A stretch of DNA of 64,000 nt from Stenogyne calaminthoides (Eukaryota > Streptophyta > Magnoliopsida > Lamiales > Lamiaceae), in assembly GCA_037126765.1 (NCBI GenBank), contig JBBCBC010000033.1:9190085-9254084 (forward strand). The letters are read 5' to 3'. Shown piece after piece: positions 12,110 through 22,882 of the stretch; positions within the stretch are counted from its first letter, which is position 1, and each line of letters opens with the position of its first letter. The position numbers were made by a program, and so were the translations under genes. Below the pieces are notes generated by a model that had not been told where the DNA came from, did no database searches, and saw only the letters and a list, made by a program, of their open reading frames with translations.

Positions 12110-12525
12110 TGTTGGGAAATTAAGTCCCAATTAACAATAAGAGGAAAATAAAATAAACGATAAATTAAAAGAATAAAAACAACAATCACCAACACAAGAT
12201 TTTTACGTGGAAAACTCCAAAACCGGAGAAAAACCACGACCCACAAAAGGAATATCATTTTATGATATTTTTCTACAATCACACAGATTTCTATCTCTCA
12301 CTCAACACTCCTACACTATTGCAAGCCTTTGAGAGACTCACACCTTCTCACAAATATGAGAAAGGAATTTAACTAGAATCAATCACAAGGTTAAAGTGTA
12401 TTGATTGGTGCAATTGTAACAAAGACTAGTGGGCTCCTTATCTAGGATTTAAGAAGCCCCAACTCTTTACTCACAACCAATGTTGGATAGACATCCTTTT
12501 ATTTTAACACAAAATAAGTCCAACA
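12110..12525 (-). repeat. 5' LTR of element F
   Basis: 416 bp, starts TGTTGGGAAATTAAG on the plus strand and ends AAGTCCAACA. Confidence 0.88.
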
Positions 12526-12540
12526 TAAAGAAGTATTTTT

Positions 12541-12758
12541 AAGGTTGTTAATGAGCAACATGTCAAACCCTCCAAGTATATTATTGTATATTTTGTATTT
12601 CCATACTTTTTCTAGTTATCTTAGTTATTCCTTTAACATGTAACCTTTCTCCAAACAATGTTGCAACAATTGTTCAAAGCTTAAATTCATCTATGATGGA
12701 AATACGAAGCATACAGGTATATACCTGGAGGGTTGACCTATTGCTCATTGACAGCCTT
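12541..12758. mobile_element. Small TIR element (MITE)
   Basis: The left end AAGGTTGTTAATGAGCAACA is mirrored by the right end, which reverse-complements to AAGGCTGTCAATGAGCAATA; homology runs about 36 bp. There is no coding capacity, and the TSD is unclear. Confidence 0.65.
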
Positions 12759-12832
12759 ATAAATATTATGGATAATTAGGTTTCAAAGTAAATTTTTTGT
12801 CCCATATCATTGATAATTTGATACAATATTAT

Positions 12833-13087
12833 TGTAATGAAATGGCAAAACCAAGACGAAATTAAAATCCGTATATTGAAACTCAAAATTGGATCTGAGT
12901 ACGAGGCTGCTATTTGTAGAGTTTTACAAGGAAGGAGACTTAATGCCAGGTGTCGCAATGTGATTGGCACAAGCCCTAACAAACTAACAGCCTAGCAAGC
13001 TTCATTAACTTATACTGAAGCTACACATTAAAGTGATACTCTAAAGCTAATGAAGAAATATTGTATAGCAAGTGAAGTAATACTTCA
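12833..13087 (-). repeat. 3' LTR of element A
   Basis: Starts TGTAATGAAATGGC on the plus strand and ends AATACTTCA. It contains a 10-bp insertion (AAACTAACAG region) relative to the other LTR. Confidence 0.85.
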
Positions 13088-13102
13088 ATACGCTCTGACG
13101 TG

Positions 13103-16100
13103 CTAAGAACCCGCGGGAATGTGAAGATCCAGGCGATTGCAGAGCATCTGAAATCGAGATGGTGACAAAGGCTTGGTTAAAATTTCGGCCGGCTGATCAG
13201 CGGTGGGAATGTACCGAACATCTAGAACCTGAGATTGGACCTTCTCCCGAAGAAAGTGAACATCTACCTCAATGTGCTTTGTTCGAGAGTGAAACGCCAG
13301 ACTGAAGGCGGGCTTAATCGCCCCATCATTCACACCACAGGAGCGAAGGAGACGAGAGCTGAAGCTGGAGTTCAAGAAACAGAGTTCGAATCCAAAGCAA
13401 ATCAGTGGTGGCTAAGGCCAAAGAATGGATTCAGCCTCCGTGCTACTGCAAGCAACCACGGGCTGCTTGCGGGAACACCAGGATAAGAGATTGGAACCAA
13501 GTTTAACACAATAACCACTTGTACTCCGTCGATCATCAAGAGAAGCTGCAAAATCAGCATCAGCAAATCCCTCAAGCCGAAAATCAAAAACAGGAGTGAA
13601 CCTCAACCCAAGATGAAGAGTTCCCCGAATGTATCTCAGCACACGTTTGCAAGCTTTCCATTGCAAAATTGTAGGATGTTGCAAGAATTGACTTAACTTG
13701 TTCACACTAAAGGCAAGATCAGGCCGAGTTAGTGTCAAGTACTGAAGACCACCAATAATGCTCCTGTACAGAGTAGGCTTATCAAACAAAGCACTATCAT
13801 TCACAAAAAGTTTAATACCCGAGCGGAATTGCAATCAGTGAGATTAGATTTGAGCAAAGTTCCCTAGCATATTTGGCCTGAGTAAGTGTGATATGTGAGG
13901 GAGAGACTGCTGCTTCCATGCCCAAGAAAAAATTAACAATACCAAGAAGTTTCAAGGAGAAGCATCTATCCAAATCAGATATGAGAGATGTGATATCCTG
14001 ATTGTCATCACCAGTAATCAGGATATCATCAACATACACTAGCAAAAGTAGCATCTTACCATCCTTCACCTTATGAAATAAACAATGATCAGCAATGGAG
14101 TGTGTAAAGCCATAACTCACCAAAAACTTCTTCAAAGTATCATACCAAGCCTTTGGTGCTTTCTTTAATCCATATAATGCCTTGTTGAGTTTACACACCA
14201 GATGAGGAGAAGTGGAGTCCAGAAATCCCTCAGGTTGCTGAATGAAGACAGATTCCTAAAGTGTACCATTCAGAAAAACATTGTTTATGTCAACTTGTTG
14301 AATTGTCCAGCCCTTAGAAACAACAAGAGTGAACATGATCCTCGGAGTAACTGGTTTAATGACTGGACTAAATGTATGAAAGAAGTCCACACCAGCATTT
14401 TGTTGAAAGCCTCTGGCCACTAACCTGGCTTTAAATCTTTCAACACTCCCATCAGCTTTATACTTAACTCTAAACACCCATTTAGTAGTGATAGGATTCA
14501 TATCTGAGGTTTTTGGAACAAGGGTCCAAGTGTCATTCCTCTGTAAAGTTGTAAATTCATCAACCATGGCCTTCTTCCAAGCTGGATCAGAAAGAGCCTC
14601 TGCAGCAGTTAGAGGTTCAGAAGGCTTAACAATAGTGGAGAACAATCTGGGTTTCACAATGCCTGATTTTGATCTAGTCACCATAGAGTGAGTACTAAGA
14701 TCAGGAGGATGATGAATGGGAGCAACAGATGAGGAGGAATCAGGTGTAGTTTTTGTATCTGAAGAGTGCAGAGGGGAGTAAATGGATGGGAAGACACCAG
14801 AAGCAGGTGTAGGAGCTGAAAAAGAAGGAATTTCAGTTGTAGTACCAGCAGAACCATTTGTCATCATGGATGATGGAGTGAAGAAAGTCTTGAAGGAAAA
14901 TTCCTGCTCATTAAAGTCCACTGTTCTAGCTATATACACTCTTCTAGAGGGATGATAACACTTATATCCCTTATGTGCTGAGCAATTGCCAATAAACATA
15001 CACTCATCAGACCTGAACTGCATCTTAGAACGATTATAGGGCCTGAGATAAGGGAAACAGGCACACCCAAACACCCTCAACAAAGACAAAGCAGGTGGCT
15101 TATGGAAGAGCTTCTGAAATGGAGAAACACCCTGAAGAACAGGTGTGGGTAACAAATTAATAAGGAAAGCAGCTGACACAAAAGCATCCCACCATTAAGA
15201 CATATCCATAGAGCTATGAGCTAACAAGGTCAAACCAATCTCAGTAACATATTGGTGCTTTCTTTCAACTAGGCCATTTTGTTGATGTGTGTGTGGACAA
15301 GAGTGTCTCAACAAAATGCCTAAACCCTTGAGATGCTTAGTTAAAGCCAAAAACTCACTCCCCATATCACATTGCAGAGCTTTCACCTTTAAACCAAACT
15401 GCCTTTCCACCATTGTAATGTGTTGCAAAATGATTTTACAAGTATCAGATTTAACTTGCAAGGGATATAGCCAAGTAAACCTTGTAAAATCATCAACCAC
15501 AGCAAAATAATATCTAAAACCTTCTCTAGAAATAGTAGAAGAAGGTCCCCACAAATTAGCATGCATAATTTGAAGAGGAGCAGTAGTAGTATGAGAAACA
15601 GATTTAAAAATCATCTGATGTAACTTGCTAAGTTTACAAGCATCACAAAATGGAACACCAGAAACAGGAAGGTTCAAAGACCTCAAAATAGAAGACAAGG
15701 TAACAGAACAGGGATGTCCTAGCCTTCTATGCCACAACTCACTCTTATTCTCACCAGCAGTACAAGAATTAGAAGATGGAACTAAAACAGGATGTGAGGC
15801 AGTATTACAACCAAAATTATTAACAGTACTACTATCAGCAACAATTCTCTTCACAGAATCCAGATTCATCTGGTAGAGACCATCCTTAAGTTCCCCCTTC
15901 AACAGAATCTTGTTGTTTTTCAGGTCCTCTACAACACAAAAATCAGCATGAAACTCAATTATAGCTGCATTATCCTTAAGAAATTGAGAAATACTAAAAA
16001 TATTTTTGGTAATATCTGCAACATGAAGAATATTACTCAAAATCACTGACTTATCATGCTGTAAACAAGAGGCTTTCATAGAACCAACACTTTTAATCTT

Positions 16101-16212
16101 AGCAGAAGCTCCATTACCTACTACAAGATGAGAGTTACCTCGATATGGTTGCTGGATGTGCATATTTTCAAGCAAGGCAGTGACATGGTGTGTTGCTCCA
16201 CTATCAACATAC
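13103..16212 (-). pseudogene. Copia pol of element A (protease, integrase, RT, RNase H)
   Basis: On the minus strand the order is: protease motif YVDSGATHH at about 16200; the GAG-pre-integrase block (WHRRLGHP, then CDACKLSK) near 15730-15640; the integrase core ending HQQNGLVERKH near 15270; RT with QQVDINNVFLNG near 14275 and the catalytic YVDDILITGD near 14030; and RNase H blocks from about 13750, ending LTKPLSPSRFQ near 13150. It should be one frame, but stops occur at 15181-15194 (TAA in SYWW context) and about 14256 (TAG where CAG is expected in GTLQESVF), with frameshifts near 13830 and 13390. The integrase motif reads CDMGSEF instead of CDNGxEF. Together this is a recently dead polyprotein that once gave reverse transcription and integration functions. 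Confidence 0.88.
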
Positions 16213-18142
16213 CCGGTGCTAACGAGTCTTATACTTGTATGGGGGGAATACACGTGTTCAGTGATTTTTAAAACTTTTCTTTCACTGAGGTCAGATGGTT
16301 TAGGTTGTCCTGATGATTTGGTACGAGAAGCCACAGATTGCTTACGAGTCAAAAGTCTACCGAGACAATGATCGAAGCCGCTTTCGAAGCCTCATATTAT
16401 CCCAACTGAGCCTGAGTTTTTCAGAGATCCTGAGCTGCTTGGATCAGATAACTATCTTACTAAACCCTCAGTAGAGTTAGTTCAGTTTGGTAACTATCTG
16501 TTCTAGCTACTCAAGTGTGCGGAATGGTTGGCCCTAAGTTTATACTCGTTTTTAGCTTTGCTGAAAACCTTCCTTTTAATGAAACAGTGATTAAGGTTGT
16601 GATCAATTGATGCAAGTTCAGTGGATTGATTCCAACTGAATATCAGTAAAATATGATCTCAGTTAAAGATATGCAACAGATAACAATGCAGTACAGAAAG
16701 CAAACAACACAACAATTATAGTGGTTCAGAGACTCAAGCTCCTACATCCACTCTCTCTGCCCTTCAGAGAAATTTCTTAACCACTTCCTAAGGTTTTCTG
16801 ACTACCTCAATGTAGTTTACTAACCTTTCTACTTTGAGTTTTCTGACTACCTCACTGTAGTTTACTTACTCAAACACACACAAGCTTTCTGACTATCCAA
16901 GATAGTTTACTCACTTCTTCTCTAGAGTTTTCTGACGACCTCAATGTAGTTTACTAACTCTTTACAACTCCAACTCACCAACAATCACACTCAAACTACC
17001 TTTACAAAGGGTTTGGGGTTTCTGGTTGGTTTCCAACTAGGATGAGATATCCTTTAGAATAAGTACAATGCAAAGGTTAGGATATCTCTACTAAGCTTTG
17101 GATATATCTTATCAAACTAGGCTTAGTGAATGAGCTCTCTTCAATGTAAAGCACTTGGGAAATTCTTGGGTTTTCGAGTGCTTCAATTTGCAATAATAAG
17201 ATTGAGCTCTTGAGTTGCTTACAAATTCCCCGTAACCTTCAATGTAGATGGTCACTAGTATTTATAGGCAATCACCAAGGTCACTCTTGAAAAACTATCC
17301 ATTGGAGGAGATAGCTTCATGAGTTTCCTCTTATGGTGTTTTGATGAACGGCTATTTTTAGGGTTTGAATACTCCCTTGCATGTTTTAGGCAATATGCTT
17401 TCATGTAGCCACTCATCACTTTTTGCAGTCTGGAACATTGTACTATTGACATGCTTCAGTGACTTGTCGCTTTCAGTGTCAGTAAAGTACAATGTTGTCT
17501 TCCTCTGATTGGTTCTTGTCTTCAGTAAATGTAGACAAACATAACGGCTCTTTTTGGTCAATATCTCTGAGTGATATAACCTTAACAACACTTAGTTTTA
17601 GTTCTTTTTATGCGCATGTGAATGTCTTGGGCAATATCTATTTTTTACGAGTATTAGCGTTTTTTCTCAGTTTTGTAGCCTTTAGATAGATATTATTCAG
17701 TGCCTCGGAACATTCAGGTTATCTTGAGCATTGATGAGATTGCGAGTCTTGATTAACTTGTGCCTTGATATATCTTCTGTGTCTTGATATCTTACGAGTC
17801 TTTGAGTCTACGAGTCTTGATGTCTTCGAGTCTTGATGTCTTACGAGTCTTGAGAGATATATCTTGATTTTCGATTTCATCTTGAGTCTTGATTTCTCGA
17901 TTTCATCTTGAGACTTGATTTCTCGGTTTCATCTTGAGACTTGACTTTCGAGTTTCATCTTGAGTCTTTAGAATCTTTAGAATCTAACCTGATCTATATC
18001 TGCTGACTATACATGGTGCAGATAACATCCTGAACACTCTAAACTGAATCCTGACTCAACTATCAAGATTATCCTGAACATGGCATACTCAGGGGTTTTG
18101 GGATCTAATCAAAATCTTCTTTATTAAATTCATCTCCCAACA
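16213..18142 (-). repeat. 3' LTR of element B (5'-most bases deleted)
   Basis: It matches 24642-26585 over about 1.93 kb but begins at CGGTGCTAACGAG, missing TGTTGGTCC. It contains four ACTAC/GTAGT hairpin units (16795-16965) and a GAGTCTTGATTTC-type array (17730-17990). Confidence 0.87.
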
Positions 18143-18446
18143 ATTTCCCCCTTTTTGATAATGCCAAAACCATCTTGTTACAAAAATACTTAACCTATAC
18201 CCAGGTTTCAGTTTTTCCTATTACAATCCAAGAATGACAAATTCTTCCAACAATTTCATCACAAAGGCATATCAAATATAAAAGACATGTAAAAAGATAA
18301 TGAGATATTATCTTTGAGCATAAAGATAAAGTTTCATTGATTGTAAGATATAAGTTACAGAGTACAATGAAATTATCAAAACAAAAACAAAAGAAGTACA
18401 AAGGATCTTCAGTCTTCAATCTTCTTTAGTCTTCAGCTTCAGCTCT

Positions 18447-21400
18447 TCAATCTTCTTCAACCTCATCCTCAGGCACCTCCAGGTTGAACATCCCATAATA
18501 TCTCTTTTTCAGTTCATCCCTTTCTTTGATGATATCTGGGTTGTTTCTTGTCAGTCCTAATTGGATGGCATACTGAGCAATTTCTTGAGAAATGGTTGTC
18601 TCATTCACCAGGCCATTCTCTAGTCTTGGAGCAGGGTAGGTATATGGACCAGGGGCAACAATCTGTGCATTTCCTTCATCTGCTAAGTTAATCCAACTTT
18701 GCATGTACTTTGGATAGAAAGTCAACAGATATTCAATGAAGGCTTCATTCATGTCTGAGCTTGTCCCCCTCCATTCCCTCAGAATTTCGTAGTAGAACCA
18801 GAAGGTTCTCTTTATCTCCTCCCAGGCATCATTGAATTGGATAGGCATCCATTTATCAATGTGCGGCCACTTCTGAGCTTTAACAGTACCCCTCATCTTG
18901 CTCAGGAACTTCTTGAAACCACTTCTTCTTTTCTGCTCTTCTTCTCTCTTTTTCCTGATCACAGGAACTCCTGATATAGAAGCAGCAGTTTTCTTCTCTT
19001 GTTCCACTAGAAGTGATTTCAAAGCTTTCCTTGTGTTGAAGACTTCCTTTTCACCTTCTTCTTCAGACTCTTCAAAATCCATGATCAGTTTTCTTTGAGT
19101 AGTCCTTGAAGCTTTTGCTCTCTTCTTCTCTGGTTCAACAAATGCCACTGCCTTTCTCTTGATTGGTTTAGCTTGCTCTGCACCGGCTTGGCTTGTTTCT
19201 ACCTTTCTTCTAGCACTCAGTTTTTCAGAAATAGCTTCCTGCATTGTTTGCTCAGAACCATGAGTGTAGATTAGCTTTTCAGCTTCCTTAAACTTGAGCT
19301 TTTCAGTGGCTTCTACTCCTTTTAAGGCTTCAACAAGAATTTTCTTTTCAGCTTCTTTATCTGCCTTTTTCTTCAAGGTGTGTGCCAACAACTCCTTCAG
19401 CTTGCCACCAGGCCTTTCCCCCTTTTTGGCACCATATCTTGGAAGAAGTTGAGACAGTGCGGTATCCATGTGATATTGCTCTTTACTGATACTTCGCACT
19501 TCTCCAGCCAACTGATCATGCTCCTCTTCCAGCCTCATCAAATGGTTTTTGGCCACTGAGAACTCTTCAGACAGCGGTGCAAACTGGTTGGAGAATACAT
19601 CTTTCAGCATGTCTGTCATCTTGGTCATGAGTAGGGAGCCCATTTCCTCAACAACACTCTTGATCATCTGATCATTTTTCTCCACCAGCTTGGCTTCAAG
19701 CTATGAAGTTCTCTCTTGATACATTTGCTTCATCTCTGCATTCAGCTCAGCTTTGACTCCATCTACCTTCCCTTCTATGGCAGTCATTTTGTCAGCAAGA
19801 GATGTCTGAAGCTGCATCAAGTCTGAAGATGAACTCAGGTTCTCTAGCTTCTGGGATTGGTTGGCCAATGTTTCTTCAATTTGAGCAACTTTCTCCACAA
19901 TTGGCACCACCTTCTCCAGCTTGTCCACTATAGGACTGAAGTCAATCTCTGGAGCATATAGAACTTGTTGTTTCTCCTGAGCTGGGTGCTCCCCCTGAGC
20001 CTCAGTCTCCACCTGGGCTTCAGTCTCCACCTGAGCCTCAGTCTGCATATCGGACATAACAGATTTAAAGATAGGAACTTCAGTAGCTTTGGCATAATTT
20101 TTAGTAGTGCCAAAAGTTACCTAAAGAGTACTAACTTCAGTCTGGGGATGTGAGATATCAGGCTGACCAGCATCGGTACTTTTCTCCATTTGAGATTGCT
20201 TCTCAGCATTTCCTTGTTGGTCCCCTTCTTGATCTGGATCTTTTGAGCTTGAGGCACCAACATCAGCTTCCCTCCTTTCAGCTACATTTTTCCTGACCAG
20301 CTCATTAAAATCTGCAACTTTCATCCTGAGCTTTGTCTTCCTGAACCCGGAGAACTCAGTCAGAACTACAGTCTCTTCATTCCACCAGTCCTCTCCTCTG
20401 AAGGAGGCAATGTTCAGCATTTCTGGCAGAGTTTGGTTCAGAATGTAGATTGTGGTCCTCAGTCTAAAGAAGAGATCCTGAAGGTTAGGATATGAGCTCA
20501 GCTCAGGGTACCGGTCCAAAATGAACCGTTCCCCCTTGCTGCGCCACTCGGTCTCTTCTGCCTCTCCCTTCTTTAGCTTTGGGCTTTCAGGTTCAGTAGG
20601 ATTGGCTTCAGGTGCTGAAGGATCTAAGAATGGTTCACTCGGGAGCATGTCCAGATTCAGCAGCTCCTAAGGTTCAGATTGTTCTGAGGTCTGAACAGGC
20701 ATCTCCTTAGTAGAAACCTGAGGTCCCTTGAATATCTCCTGAGAAATTTTGTCTGAGCTCAGAGATGTTTCAAGAACCTCAGAGAACACCTGTTCCTCAG
20801 TTTGTTCTTCAGCAGTAGTCACAACCTGAGCTAGTACTTGCAATGGAGATTTATGTCCTTGCTGGCCCTCAGGTTGGACTTCCTCAGGTTCACTCACCTC
20901 CTCCTCAGTAGAAATTTGAACTTTTCTGCACTTAGGAGCCAGTGCTTTCTTCTTCAGGGCTTCTCCCTTCTCTCTCTTCACCTCCATCAGAGCCTTCCCC
21001 CTGGCTTGATGGGCTTGTTCAGCAGCTCCTTCTGCAGCAGTCTCCTTCTTCTTCTCTTTCTCTCCCTTCAAAGTCTTCTTTGATGTAGTTGGCTTGAAAA
21101 GAATCTTGGACTTTGAAAAGGGTGAGGAGTTGGCAAAAATGTCTTCTTCCTCTCTGCACATCTCCAGGATGAATGCTATCTTGGTTGCATGTAGGATTTT
21201 CCCTTTAATGACAACCGAACCGTTCTCCTTCTGGACATGTTTTGCTTGGTCACTCACCACTCTGATTAAATAACGCAACCAGTTGAATGCGGTGGTGGGT
21301 GAGTCTTCAATAGCAGTTATTAACCTTAACTTCGGCGTACTAATTTGTTCAAAACTGCCTGACCGACTCATGATACATTTGCTCACGATATCCAGCAAAA

Positions 21401-21859
21401 CTCTATATTTCGGCTTCAAATGCCTTTTATTTAGAGTAGTCTCAAACTTAACAGGATGCTCTATAATCCTATCAAGATACTCTTGTTCCCTACCCATCAT
21501 ATACATTGTAGGGTCTTCTCCTCTATCGCTCAACTCATATACATCATTAAGGTTCTTAGGAATTATATACAATTCCCTCACAAAATCGACATATTTTGAG
21601 CTATGCTCCAAATGAGAAACTGTAATTTGAGACTCTATACAACCCTCTTTGTCTATTTTCAAATTAGAGATAAATTTGATTACCTCTTTTGAATATTCCG
21701 CCTCTGGTTGATTCGCAACCAGGTTTGTGAGCTTCGCTACCCGTATCATGTGCAACGCTTATTCTTCATGTGTTGCATTCGACGAGCTTTCGAGCGAAAC
21801 AACGTACTCGTACCACGCTTGTTATAAATGGCAAGTTTATCGAAAACCGAGAACATCAT
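18447..21859 (-). pseudogene. Large ORF downstream of pol in element B (function unknown)
   Basis: About 1,130 codons on the minus strand, broken by three amber stops (near 20664, 20118 and 19698) and, near the start, by one ochre stop and a frameshift (about 21760-21830). The first third contains LYIIPKNLNDVYELSD, then KRHLKPKYRVLLDIVS and AFNWLRYLIRVV, resembling the loosely defined putative plant transposon protein family. The middle is rich in Glu, Lys and Gln. A block WYEILREWRG-like region near the C-terminus is well kept and followed by an acidic tail. A long coiled coil is likely around codons 640-830. No transmembrane segment stands out, so calling it an envelope would be unsupported. 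The homologue in element C keeps CAG at the middle amber site, where B has TAG. Confidence 0.75.
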
Positions 21860-22323
21860 TTTGAAGAATTTTTGGATGAAGGGTTTTGAGAACGATGAAG
21901 GTTTTCTGGGCAAATGAGAGGTTTTTAGAAGCAGAGTGTTTTGAGAACGAAGGCTTTTGGAATTGGGGCTTTGAATGAATTTTCAATGGATATATAGGAT
22001 TGATTCGTGGAAAATCGTATAGATTGAAGAAATCAACGGTTGAGATTAAACACCGACTAATCGGGTATATGAAAGGACGATTTCACGAATATTACGCCGC
22101 TAATTTAACCTTATTGGTGATTAATGAACAGTGCAATTAATTACTGTTCCTGCAGACCAATGACTTCCTTTGGGAATTTCAAGGGTCCCGCCCAAATATT
22201 CCTTCAGGTGTTTTGTTATTTATTGCCAATGATTACTGAGATTCAGTTGGACAATAAATGCATTGCATGAGTCATTACTTCTTCAGACTAATTTTCCTCT
22301 ATCAGTCTTACTGAGTTTTGACC

Positions 22324-22480
22324 TTGATAAAATGTCAGTATAATACTGAGTACTGAGCTGGGTCAGTAAAGTACTGAGTACTGAATGGGGTCAGTATGAT
22401 ACTGAGTACTGAAGGGGTCAGTATGATACTGAGTACTGAGCAAGATCAGTATAATACTGAGTACTGATCTTCAGTATATC
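22324..22480. repeat. TCAGTA/TACTGA array upstream of the large ORF in B
   Basis: About five units of 28-32 bp, each with GTCAGTA(T/A) and ATACTGAGTACTGA. The array lies between the end of pol and the start of the downstream ORF. The corresponding place in C (35610-35710) has a shorter, altered version. Confidence 0.8.
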
Positions 22481-22591
22481 TGAGTTTCCCAAGACTCAGA
22501 TTTCAGTACTTACAATTTTATCCTGAGTTTCTCAGTAAAATCCTGAGAAAACTTCATGCATTCTGAAAACCTTCAATTTTTCAGATTTGCT

Positions 22592-22860
22592 CTATACATC
22601 TGGATCCAACATCTCTAATTCAACTGATAGTTCCTGAAATCTTGATTCAGCCAAAGGTTTAGTCAAGATATCAGCTCTCTGTTTATTAGTATGAATTTTC
22701 TCCATCCTGATGTCTTTCTTCTCAATATGATCTCTGATGGAGATTCCTTCCTTAGTTTGTTTCACCTGAAGTCCAAGAAGGAAATTCATCTCCCCCAACA
22801 ATGACATCTCAAATATTCCTTTCGTCAGGGCTATGTTGTCTTCATTCAGCTCAGTGCCCT
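22592..22860 (-). pseudogene. RT-RNase H scrap of element B
   Basis: On the minus strand MSLLGEMNFLLGLQVKQ (RT) is joined directly to a block ending RADILTKPLAESRFQ (end of RNase H). The intact order in C has about 250 further codons between them, and everything upstream of RT (protease, integrase, RT palm) is gone. This is an internal deletion of about 3.5 kb. Confidence 0.85.
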
Positions 22861-22882
22861 TTTCTTTTTCCTGAAAAACAGA

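Larger units (their letters stand above)
10319..12525 (-). mobile_element. Gag-only Copia-type LTR retrotransposon (element F)
   Basis: Two 416-bp LTRs (10319-10734 and 12110-12525; TGTTGGG...CCAACA) flank only 1.37 kb. On the minus strand the right LTR is followed by TGGTATCAGAGC (12096-12107), the initiator-Met tRNA binding site. The left LTR is preceded by a purine tract (AAGGTGGAGAT), so the element reads right to left. The flanks CAAAG and TAAAG are a 4/5-matching TSD. Only gag is left; pol is missing. It must have been mobilised by a complete relative or have lost pol after insertion. Confidence 0.88.

Noticed and set aside
18447..21859. Calling the extra ORF of B and C a viral envelope gene
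   Set aside because: Only the position fits. No signal peptide, fusion peptide or membrane anchor is visible in the translated frames.
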